DNA of 17,065 nt, taken from positions 1 to 17,065 of the forward strand of contig JAJTCI010000044.1 of the NCBI GenBank assembly GCA_021323155.1, given 5' to 3'. A model generated the notes under the pieces. The model was not told where the DNA came from. It did not search any database and worked only from the letters and a program-made list of their open reading frames with translations. A program made the position numbers and the translations under genes. This stretch comes from Chitinophagaceae bacterium (lineage in GTDB: Bacteria > Bacteroidota > Bacteroidia > Chitinophagales > Chitinophagaceae). Below are positions 6,572 through 12,262 of this stretch, one piece after another; the first letter of the stretch is position 1; each line of letters opens with the position of its first letter.

Positions 6572-7303
6572 TCAGTGTTGCAACAGGAGCCTTTCGCGGC
6601 GGAGGCGGTAAGCGTTTATCGCGGTTTCGCCCAGCTTATTGATCAGCCGGTAATTTACTACCACGCCCACTAGGGCGCCGATACCGGGTATTAGCTGGAA
6701 CAGCTTCGCCAGGTCGATATAATCACGGTATTCCTGCTGGAAACTTCTCCAGTCGAAGGACTCCACGTTCTCGGGCAATGCCTGTAACTGTTGTTGCCAG
6801 TGATCTACCTCCAGGAAGATCTTTCTGCGGTGTTGCTGGCTGGAGAAGGCCAGTTGGAAAATGTACAGGATAAAAAGACGTTCGCGGTAGTCTTTGACAT
6901 CGTGCCCGTATAGCGCGGCGATGTCGAACAACATCTTCATTTTGATGCCCAGCAGTATGGGGAATTCGGCCAGGCCAAGCAGGATTCCCCCCGCCCCGGT
7001 AATGCCACCTTCCGCCGCAGCGGTCTTCCGGTACAAGTCAATGCGTTTGCGCACGACGGTCTCCGTTTCCTCCAGGCCGGTGACCTGCCTCCTGACAGCG
7101 CTGGTGTATTTCGCACCAAAAAGAACAGCCCTCACCATCTGCTTGATAGCAGCGGTCAGGGCTGTATGGATCTTTTCAGGGATCCATTTATTCATTTTCA
7201 GCTGCGCAGCCTTGCTCAGCTTATCAACGATGGAAGGCTTGCGGCTCATCTTCTTTCGCCACGCTGCCAGTTCTTTCCGGGCCTTCAGTTCATAAGCTGT
7301 CAT
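6572..7303 (-). CDS. EcsC family protein
   Basis: A 243-residue protein matching the EcsC family (named after Bacillus EcsC, part of the Ecs transporter locus; biochemical role unknown). The N-terminal third is basic and helical. A family-typical glycine/hydrophobic segment occurs at about 97-118 (AEGGITGAGGILLGLAEFP), followed by IKMKMLFDIAALYGHD. A second hydrophobic stretch, FQLIPGIGALVGVVVNYRLI, lies near the C-terminus. These are probably membrane-associating helices. Its start lies eight bases from the stop of the repeat-containing membrane protein upstream, so they are likely co-transcribed. The family call is good; function is open. Confidence 0.85.
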   Translation of the reverse strand: MTAYELKARKELAAWRKKMSRKPSIVDKLSKAAQLKMNKWIPEKIHTALTAAIKQMVRAVLFGAKYTSAVRRQVTGLEETETVVRKRIDLYRKTAAAEGGITGAGGILLGLAEFPILLGIKMKMLFDIAALYGHDVKDYRERLFILYIFQLAFSSQQHRRKIFLEVDHWQQQLQALPENVESFDWRSFQQEYRDYIDLAKLFQLIPGIGALVGVVVNYRLINKLGETAINAYRLRRERLLLQH

Positions 7304-7311
7304 GCGGCAAG

Positions 7312-7683
7312 TTACTTCACCGGTTGGTACTGCGGTTGCATCGCGGTATCACCAGCATACTGGTGTTTCGCGCGCCTCTTCCTGTTCGACAGGAGGTAGA
7401 TCCCTACCAATACCGCTACCGCGGCGCCACCAATCACCAGCGGGCTCATTGAATAACCACCCACAGCAACTTTTCTTTTACTGAATTGCTTCAGGTTCGT
7501 CAACGCAGCGCTACCCATTCCTTTCACACGCGTCATGTCCATTTCTTTCAAACTGTTCATCGCTGAGTTTCCCATGCCTTTCAAACGGGCCATGTCGATC
7601 TCTTTTTTCATGCTGCCCAGGGCGGAGTTGCCCATCCCTTTTAACTGCGCCATGTCCATTTCTTTCAAACTCTTAAAATTCAT
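7312..7683 (-). CDS. single-pass membrane protein with three tandem 19-20-residue repeats
   Basis: A 123-residue protein of unrecognised family. Residues 1-65 contain three near-identical units, each like SLKEMDMAQLKGMGNSALG: the second begins SMKKEIDMARLKGMGNSAMN and the third SLKEMDMTRVKGMGSAALT. A fourth, partial NLKQF follows. The repeats are also visible in DNA with a period of about 57-60 bases. Each unit is amphipathic with an invariant LKGMG or VKGMG core, suggesting a helical rod or membrane-surface helix. One transmembrane segment lies at about 79-98 (MSPLVIGGAAVAVLVGIYLL), followed by a basic stop-transfer stretch (NRKRRAKH) and a short Gln/Pro tail. It is tightly linked to the EcsC gene, a possible partner. 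Confidence 0.75.
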   Translation of the reverse strand: MNFKSLKEMDMAQLKGMGNSALGSMKKEIDMARLKGMGNSAMNSLKEMDMTRVKGMGSAALTNLKQFSKRKVAVGGYSMSPLVIGGAAVAVLVGIYLLSNRKRRAKHQYAGDTAMQPQYQPVK

Positions 7684-7693
7684 AACCTGTTTT

Positions 7694-7709
7694 TTTTAGT
7701 TAACTAAAA
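7694..7709. promoter_or_regulatory. 16-bp perfect palindrome before the repeat-protein gene
   Basis: TTTTAGTTAACTAAAA lies 10 bases upstream of the ATG at 7683, inside the 41-base gap to the general-stress gene. It has no GC stem, so it is not a terminator. Its position fits an operator over an internal promoter, but an A/T-rich chance palindrome is possible. Confidence 0.35.
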
Positions 7710-7724
7710 TCCATCAATCGCTCA

Positions 7725-8195
7725 TCATGCAGCCATGCTTTGTTCCACTACTGTAGTTGCTATTGAAAGTCTTTGAATATTTTCCGTGGTCTCATCCCAG
7801 TAAAAAACGTTGGTAACCGTAATGCGCACCAGGCAGAGTTCGGGGTCGTGGGGACCGCCACTGAACCACTCGTTCACCTGTGGGCTCCATTTGGCCATGA
7901 TCTCGTTGTCATCGCATACCACTTCTGCCGCGCCGTGTATCTCCAGGTAGTCATCGCTACCGGGATTGGCGAACACCAACTGGAATTTATCGTTTGCCTC
8001 GAGGTCTTTTATTTTGCCGGACGATTTACTCGCGAAGAACCAGCAATTACCGGCCTCGTCTATCTTAACCGCGCCCATCGGCCGGTTGTGCCTTGCGCCC
8101 GCGCTATCCGTCGTAATGAGCATACAGATAGCGGACGCCGACGCCATTTCGCGTATCCTGTTTATCGCCGCTTCATTGGTCCTGATCCTTTCCAT
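7725..8195 (-). CDS. pyridoxamine 5'-phosphate oxidase-like general stress protein
   Basis: A 156-residue split-barrel flavin-binding protein of the general stress protein 26 group (Pyrid_ox_like). The barrel core is visible: ICMLITTDSAGARHNRPMG (about 23-41), CWFFASKSSGKIKDLEAN (about 51-68) and FQLVFANPGSDDYLEIHGAAEV (about 71-92). A C-terminal KWSPQVNEWFSGGPHDPEL segment is diagnostic of this subfamily. Members bind FMN/FAD and are induced by stress; a defined substrate is rarely known, and true PNPOx activity is unlikely. An AGGAGA Shine-Dalgarno (8204-8209) sits eight bases before the start, unusual for this phylum and supporting the ATG at 8195. A TGGCAT-T5-C element lies just upstream. 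Confidence 0.92.
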   Translation of the reverse strand: MERIRTNEAAINRIREMASASAICMLITTDSAGARHNRPMGAVKIDEAGNCWFFASKSSGKIKDLEANDKFQLVFANPGSDDYLEIHGAAEVVCDDNEIMAKWSPQVNEWFSGGPHDPELCLVRITVTNVFYWDETTENIQRLSIATTVVEQSMAA

Positions 8196-8220
8196 ATTTC
8201 ACATCTCCTGGGAATAGAGG

Positions 8221-8236
8221 GAAAAATACTATGCCA
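8221..8236 (-). promoter_or_regulatory. TGGCAT-T5-C element upstream of general stress gene
   Basis: On the minus strand this reads TGGCATAGTATTTTTC, 25 bases before the ATG at 8195. It is identical to the element at 978-993 except for one base, with the same 16-base spacing. It lies in the gap after the App1 gene, so the stress gene can be transcribed independently of it. Confidence 0.55.
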
Positions 8237-8259
8237 GCAAAGCGATCCGGGATTAATAA

Positions 8260-9288
8260 TCAGTCGCCGGGCTTAGGCGGCTGGATCAAACCTATTGACA
8301 CAGAGTGGTTGATCGCCTCTTTACTATGCTGGAAATAACAACACTCCACGCCGGCCTGTTTCATTTTGTCAATAGCGGGTAAGACGGTAGGTTTCGTTTT
8401 TTTCCTCACTTTACGCAAGTAAACAGCCAGTATTTTGCCCGGGAAGTGGGCCACGATAGAGGCATAGATCGTGGGATCTTCCTGCGTATCATCTCCCAGG
8501 AGTATGAATGCCTGCTCCGGGTATGCCTCCAGTATGCGCACGATCCGCATGAATTTCGTGGAGTGGTGATTCTGCCCGGTCTTCGCCAGTTCTTTGAATA
8601 GTTTGAGCTGGTTCAGGAGGTAAACGCCCTGCGGTAACTCCTGTTTAATGGCGAAGGCGCGGATGTAGTCATAGAGGTTCCATTCACTGCTGGACACAAA
8701 GAAGAATGGGTTGGACTCCGCATGTGGCCTGCCGGCGCGCGCCAGCAACTGGTAATGCTTCACCACACCATCAAATGGCTTACGGCTATGCGCATTTTCC
8801 GTGAGCAAGACAAAAAGACGTTTGCGCAGGTTTGATGAATGAGATATAAGGAAAGTATCGTCGATATCGGAGATGAAGCCGTACTGGTTGGAATAAGGAA
8901 TGTATATAACCCCCTTCCCGGAGGTGGTGGGAACGCTTTCTTTATGCGCGCCCAGCAGCAGCACCTGCACATCATGCCATCCATGTTTTAAGGGCGCGTC
9001 GATCTTCCATTCGAATTTGAAGAAGCCATCCTTCTCTGACCTGGCATAGATCCATTGGCCGTTCCATTGCAACTTCAGGTGCACATTCGGGTAAGGCGTT
9101 ACCATGAACAGGCGAAGGAGCGCGAAGGTATTGGTGAAAAAGTTTTTTGAATACCGTTTCCGGGGGATGGGACTGAACTGGAAGACATGACCGAATACGG
9201 TGATCATATGATCATTCCCGAAACCGTGGTACACCTTCACGATGGGCTGGTCAGTAAGCCGGAAACCATGGAGTAGTTTTTGCCGCAT
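8260..9288 (-). CDS. App1-type phosphatidate phosphatase
   Basis: A 342-residue HAD-superfamily Mg2+-dependent phosphatase with the App1 catalytic domain (DUF2183), which converts phosphatidate to diacylglycerol in yeast App1. The catalytic DxDxT motif is DIDDT at residues 141-145 within YGFISDIDDTFLISHS. Later HAD elements are FFFVSSSEWNLYDY (motif II Ser) and ILLGDDTQEDPTIY (about 263-276, the acidic motif). The N-terminal 120 residues, KVYHGFGNDHMITVFGHV onward, form the beta-rich region usual in bacterial App1 proteins. I chose the ATG at 9288, preceded by A-rich GGGAAAAA. A longer frame to 9354 exists but would start four bases from the divergent kinase gene and adds an unconserved-looking tail. 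No signal peptide is seen. Confidence 0.88.
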   Translation of the reverse strand: MRQKLLHGFRLTDQPIVKVYHGFGNDHMITVFGHVFQFSPIPRKRYSKNFFTNTFALLRLFMVTPYPNVHLKLQWNGQWIYARSEKDGFFKFEWKIDAPLKHGWHDVQVLLLGAHKESVPTTSGKGVIYIPYSNQYGFISDIDDTFLISHSSNLRKRLFVLLTENAHSRKPFDGVVKHYQLLARAGRPHAESNPFFFVSSSEWNLYDYIRAFAIKQELPQGVYLLNQLKLFKELAKTGQNHHSTKFMRIVRILEAYPEQAFILLGDDTQEDPTIYASIVAHFPGKILAVYLRKVRKKTKPTVLPAIDKMKQAGVECCYFQHSKEAINHSVSIGLIQPPKPGD

Positions 9289-9326
9289 TTTTTCCCACAG
9301 GGACAGCCCGGGTGCCCCAGGTATAT

Positions 9327-9340
9327 TGGCATGATTATGC
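9327..9340 (+). promoter_or_regulatory. variant TGGCAT element upstream of lipid kinase
   Basis: TGGCATGATTATGC begins 31 bases before the ATG at 9358. It keeps the TGGCATG half of the AI-2E element with the same 14-base spacing, but has ATGC instead of the T-run, so a GC is present near -12. It falls in the 69-base gap between App1 and the kinase. Confidence 0.3.
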
Positions 9341-9357
9341 ATGTTTTCAATCATTCT

Positions 9358-10257
9358 ATGGCTGCAGAAATAATAAAATTCCTATTTGTCATCAACCCCA
9401 TTTCCGGGGGTAAAGGGAAGCAAAACCTGGAGGCCTCGATACACGAATATTTCAAACCCCTCAACCACCAGGTGGAGTTCTTCCTGATGGATGGCAAAAA
9501 TGATGCAGCTTCCCTCACCCACTGGGTCAACTCCTGGAAACCTGACCGTGTGGTGGCCGTTGGCGGCGATGGAACGGTATCGCTGGTGGCCAGGAATCTT
9601 TTTCATACAGACATCCCGGTAGGTATCATTCCCGCAGGGTCTGCCAATGGGCTGGCCAAAGAGCTTGACCTGAAATTCTCACTCACGGATGCACTGGACG
9701 TGATCGTGACAGGAATCATACGCAAAGCCGACGTGATCAGGATCAACAACGCGCATTATTGTCTTCACCTGAGTGATATCGGTCTGAATGCCCAACTCAT
9801 CAAACGCTTTGAAGAAAGGAACATACGTGGGTTTATAGGGTATGGTGCCGCGCTTTTACGCACACTCTGGAAAAAAAGAAGGATCCGCGTCTCCATCGAA
9901 ACGAAGAACAGGGAGATCAAACGGGAAGCGTTGATGGTTGTATTGGCCAATGCCACTAAGTATGGAACGGGTGCGATCATCAACCCCGCGGGTAATATGT
10001 ATGATGGTTTGTTCGAAGTAGTGGTCGTGAAAAAACTGGCTATCACCGAACTGCTGAAGATGATGTTCAAAACCCGGCGCTTCAACCCGAAGAACGTGGA
10101 AGTGTTCCATACCAGGTCGGTGACCATCGAGACAAAACACAAGGTGCATTTCCAGGTGGATGGTGAATACCTGGGTAAGACCCGTAAGGTGCAGGCCAGC
10201 ATCGAAGCCGGCAGGCTCAACCTGATACTGCCAAAAGATACACCCGTCTCTTCCTGA
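9358..10257 (+). CDS. diacylglycerol kinase family lipid kinase (YegS/DgkB/LCB5-like)
   Basis: A 299-residue soluble ATP-dependent lipid kinase of the DAGK catalytic family, phosphorylating diacylglycerol or a related lipid alcohol at the membrane surface. Motifs in order: NPISGGKGK at 13-21, VGGDGT at 68-73 (nucleotide-binding GGDG) and IIPAGSANGLAKEL at 90-103. The C-terminal beta-sandwich contains LHLSDIGLNAQLIKRFEE, AIINPAGNMYDGLFEVVVVK and HFQVDGEYLG, as expected for YegS/DgkB. The start at 9358 is the first ATG giving the usual short lead before the first strand; in-frame ATGs at 9337, 9331 and 9280 would run into the upstream element or the divergent App1 gene. Opposite orientation to App1 pairs a kinase and a phosphatase of the same lipid step. 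Confidence 0.92.
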   Translation: MAAEIIKFLFVINPISGGKGKQNLEASIHEYFKPLNHQVEFFLMDGKNDAASLTHWVNSWKPDRVVAVGGDGTVSLVARNLFHTDIPVGIIPAGSANGLAKELDLKFSLTDALDVIVTGIIRKADVIRINNAHYCLHLSDIGLNAQLIKRFEERNIRGFIGYGAALLRTLWKKRRIRVSIETKNREIKREALMVVLANATKYGTGAIINPAGNMYDGLFEVVVVKKLAITELLKMMFKTRRFNPKNVEVFHTRSVTIETKHKVHFQVDGEYLGKTRKVQASIEAGRLNLILPKDTPVSS

Positions 10258-10283
10258 TTCATTAACTTGTAAAAAAACCAGCT

Positions 10284-10781
10284 ATGAGTTACGACTGGAG
10301 CCAGTTCCGGCTACGCATTCCCATCAACGCGGGCGTCGATGAAATTTACAGGCGATGGTCCAATACAGCAGGACTCACGTCCTGGTTCCTGCGGGAAGCC
10401 CTGTTCTATAACAACGAAGGGGTAGAAAGAAGCGCTACGGACCCCGTCCGACCAGGTGACAGTTACCTCTGGCGCTGGTTCGGGTATGGCGATGATGTGC
10501 AGGAAAAGGGTAGCATACTCTCAGCCAACCACAGCGATGAACTGGAGTTTTCATTCGGCAAAGCAGGGAAAGTCCGCGTAAAGGTCTATACCGAAGCAAA
10601 CACGACGGTCTGCGAGCTGGAGCAATATGAAATTCCTACCGATGAAGAAGGTAAACAATATTATCACGTCGGGTGCTCAAAAGGGTGGGTATTCTACCTC
10701 GCCAATCTCAAATCGATACTTGAGTCGGGCACCGACCTGCGCAATAAAGATGAAATGATGAAGGAAGTGATCAGTTCCTGA
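10284..10781 (+). CDS. SRPBCC/AHSA1-like START-domain protein
   Basis: A 165-residue single-domain protein of the SRPBCC helix-grip fold, closest to the Aha1 (activator of Hsp90 ATPase) C-terminal-like or START-like group. Supporting segments: the N-terminal strand FRLRIPINAGVDEIYRRWSN, then TAGLTSWFLREALFY (the family's typical 'W-F' region), the central strand DSYLWRWFGYGD, and the long C-terminal helix GCSKGWVFYLANLKSILE, which closes the ligand cavity. Members bind hydrophobic ligands or chaperones; the ligand here is unknown. It starts 26 bases after the lipid kinase stop with no terminator between, so co-transcription is likely. The stop is one base from the convergent stop of the next gene. 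Confidence 0.88.
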   Translation: MSYDWSQFRLRIPINAGVDEIYRRWSNTAGLTSWFLREALFYNNEGVERSATDPVRPGDSYLWRWFGYGDDVQEKGSILSANHSDELEFSFGKAGKVRVKVYTEANTTVCELEQYEIPTDEEGKQYYHVGCSKGWVFYLANLKSILESGTDLRNKDEMMKEVISS

Positions 10782-10782
10782 A

Positions 10783-11394
10783 TCAACTGTTCTTTCTTCC
10801 GAAGAATTCATCATCGCGGCGGAACGCTTCGGTACGGGTCCTGTCGCCGGGCGCCATCAGGTTCTCAATAAAGTGCATGAAACTGGATACCGGTCCTTCC
10901 ATTTTGTTAGTGCGGTCGTCCAGTGCCGTATCATCAAGTATTTTACCCATTTCCAGTTCAGCGGGCAGGTATACCAGGATATTGTGACGCTGTGACGCGA
11001 GGTAGGCTTTGATCTGCGCGGGCGAACATTCATTGCCTACATTGCCATGTACCAACGCCACTGCTTCGTCTGCCGCTGTTGTCATCAGCCGGCGTGCTTC
11101 CTCCTGCGAGATATCCGCGTAACTGGCTACTCTTTCTACGGCGAAATCCGCTTTGTTATCGAATATCGTTTGCAAACAATTGCCAGGGCGTGTGCCCGCG
11201 AGGCTGGCAGCACCTTCATCGGATTTACCGAACCTGTAAAGGGCAACCAATACCGCGGCCACGGCAGCCTGTGCCGCGTGATCTGTTTTCTCGGGGTGCA
11301 TTGTTTCACTCTGGTGTGTAGCGTTGACGTCGATCTTCTCAACCGACCTGAGGCCTAACCGTTTTTGCAACGCTTCTACGATATTGATTGCCAT
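10783..11394 (-). CDS. conserved hypothetical protein, helical, 203 residues
   Basis: A mainly alpha-helical soluble protein with no firm family. It begins MAINIVEALQKRLGLRSVEKID, then has an Ala-rich helix (HAAQAAVAAVLVALYRFGKSDEGA, about 39-62). Later segments of note are FAVERVASYADISQEEARRLM, a helix with QRHNILVYLPAELEMGKILDD (about 135-155), and the motif DDRTNKMEGPVSSFMHFIENL (about 159-179). The last part resembles hypothetical proteins I recall from Chitinophagaceae. The overall pattern is reminiscent of DUF937/YidB-like proteins, but that link is weak. No signal peptide is present. A TGGCAT-T5-C element precedes it, which groups it with the stress-type genes of the window. Confidence 0.75.
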   Translation of the reverse strand: MAINIVEALQKRLGLRSVEKIDVNATHQSETMHPEKTDHAAQAAVAAVLVALYRFGKSDEGAASLAGTRPGNCLQTIFDNKADFAVERVASYADISQEEARRLMTTAADEAVALVHGNVGNECSPAQIKAYLASQRHNILVYLPAELEMGKILDDTALDDRTNKMEGPVSSFMHFIENLMAPGDRTRTEAFRRDDEFFGRKNS

Positions 11395-11416
11395 AGAAAT
11401 TGTTTTAGAAAATCGG

Positions 11417-11431
11417 GAAAAAATTATGCCA
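11417..11431 (-). promoter_or_regulatory. TGGCAT-T5-C element upstream of 203-residue protein
   Basis: On the minus strand this reads TGGCATAATTTTTTC, 22 bases before the ATG at 11394. Its 15-base spacing equals that of sigma-54 promoters, with TTTC where TTGC is expected. Confidence 0.5.
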
Positions 11432-11471
11432 TTTGCAGCTGGCTACGCCCGGTGCGTGGTGGGTTGGTGCC

Positions 11472-11498
11472 AAAAAAGCCGGCACCTAGGTACCGGCT
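11472..11498 (-). terminator. Rho-independent terminator of the 135-residue membrane protein
   Basis: On the minus strand, AGCCGGTACC and GGTGCCGGCT form a near-perfect 22-base palindrome (one mismatched pair) followed by TTTTT. It lies about 30 bases past the stop at 11528 and separates that gene from the 203-residue gene downstream. Confidence 0.8.
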
Positions 11499-11527
11499 AT
11501 AAACAACGATTGCACTTACCGATCCAA

Positions 11528-11935
11528 TCAGGGGTTAAACTTAGAATTGATCATCCCGGCGATACAAGCCTGCACCAGGGCGTAAACGAACCATGTTCCT
11601 ACTACGATAAAGCTTACGGAAAGCGCGCTGTAAGTGATCCACATCGTTGGCAGCGTTGCAACCAGCGCGAACACAACCCCCAGTTCAATACCTCTCACCA
11701 GCATATTGCCGCGGAACATTCCTTTGAAGCGGTGCCAGAACCAGGCAAGCGCGAAACTCAAGACGAAGGGGTGCAGGTAAAAGAAGATATCCCTTTCGCC
11801 GTTAGAATTAAAAGTCTCGTTGTAGTATTCTTCGAAAGTGAGGGGAAACATGATGATCGCCACGTTGAGCATGAGAATACTCACAATCAGCAGTAAAATG
11901 CCGGAGACCAGCCCCGATACCAGTATCTTTTTCAT
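11528..11935 (-). CDS. small four-helix membrane protein of unknown function
   Basis: A 135-residue inner-membrane protein with four likely transmembrane segments at about 4-30, 50-67, 78-99 and 103-128. The first extramembrane loop (LTFEEYYNETFNSNGERDIF) is acidic and polar. Conserved-looking features are HPFVLSFALAWFWHRFKGMF across helix 2 and the aromatic pair at its end. There is no cleavable signal and no catalytic motif. I recall similar unnamed membrane proteins in Bacteroidota but cannot assign a function. It has its own terminator and is divergent from CsbD across a 138-base gap. Confidence 0.78.
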   Translation of the reverse strand: MKKILVSGLVSGILLLIVSILMLNVAIIMFPLTFEEYYNETFNSNGERDIFFYLHPFVLSFALAWFWHRFKGMFRGNMLVRGIELGVVFALVATLPTMWITYSALSVSFIVVGTWFVYALVQACIAGMINSKFNP

Positions 11936-11991
11936 TGTAACAGGTTTTGGTGATTAAAGCTCTAACCTACGCCGTACCGGCCAGCGAAAAG

Positions 11992-12018
11992 ATGACCTAA
12001 GTCATTCAGCTTGATGAC
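11992..12018. promoter_or_regulatory. ATGAC-N4-GTCAT inverted repeat with a third half-site
   Basis: ATGAC at 11992-11996 and GTCAT at 12001-12005 form an inverted repeat; another GATGAC lies at 12013-12018. The group sits between two divergent genes, 60-80 bases before CsbD, where an activator or repressor could bind. The half-sites are short, so chance cannot be excluded. Confidence 0.3.
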
Positions 12019-12035
12019 CGCATGCATAGCCGTGG

Positions 12036-12051
12036 CGGCACGGTAATTGTC
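12036..12051 (+). promoter_or_regulatory. -24/-12-like promoter of csbD
   Basis: CGGCACGGTAATTGTC resembles a sigma-54 promoter: GGCACG then TTG, with GG and GT in the positions of GG (-24) and GC (-12). It ends 22 bases before the ATG at 12074, the same distance as the TGGCAT-T5-C elements. The first T and the -12 C differ from consensus. Confidence 0.35.
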
Positions 12052-12073
12052 GCCTGTTCACTAAATAATAATT

Positions 12074-12262
12074 ATGGATAAGCTTGAATTAAAAGGCCGC
12101 TGGAATGAGCTGAAAGGCAAAGCGAAGCAAGCGCATGGCGACCTTACAGATGACGACCTGAGGTATGAAGACGGCAAGGAAGACGAGTTGTACGGCCGTC
12201 TGCAAACTAAACTAGGCAAGACCCGCGAGCAGGTAGTCGACTGGCTTAAGTCGCTGGGTTAA
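12074..12262 (+). CDS. CsbD family stress protein
   Basis: A 62-residue hydrophilic protein matching the full CsbD domain: LKGRWNELKGKAKQAHGDLT (about 6-25), DDDLRYEDGKEDELYGRLQ (26-44) and KTREQVVDWLKSLG at the C-terminus. CsbD in Bacillus belongs to the sigma-B general stress regulon; the E. coli homologue YjbJ is abundant in stationary phase. The molecular role is unknown. The protein is probably cytoplasmic with little stable tertiary structure. Its TAA stop overlaps the stop of the convergent MFS gene within the palindrome TTAA at 12259-12262, so no terminator separates them. Confidence 0.95.
   Translation: MDKLELKGRWNELKGKAKQAHGDLTDDDLRYEDGKEDELYGRLQTKLGKTREQVVDWLKSLG

Noticed and set aside
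9280..9357. Long N-terminal extension of the lipid kinase
   Set aside because: It overlaps the divergent App1 gene and the TGGCAT variant, and the family starts close to the NPISGGKGK motif.
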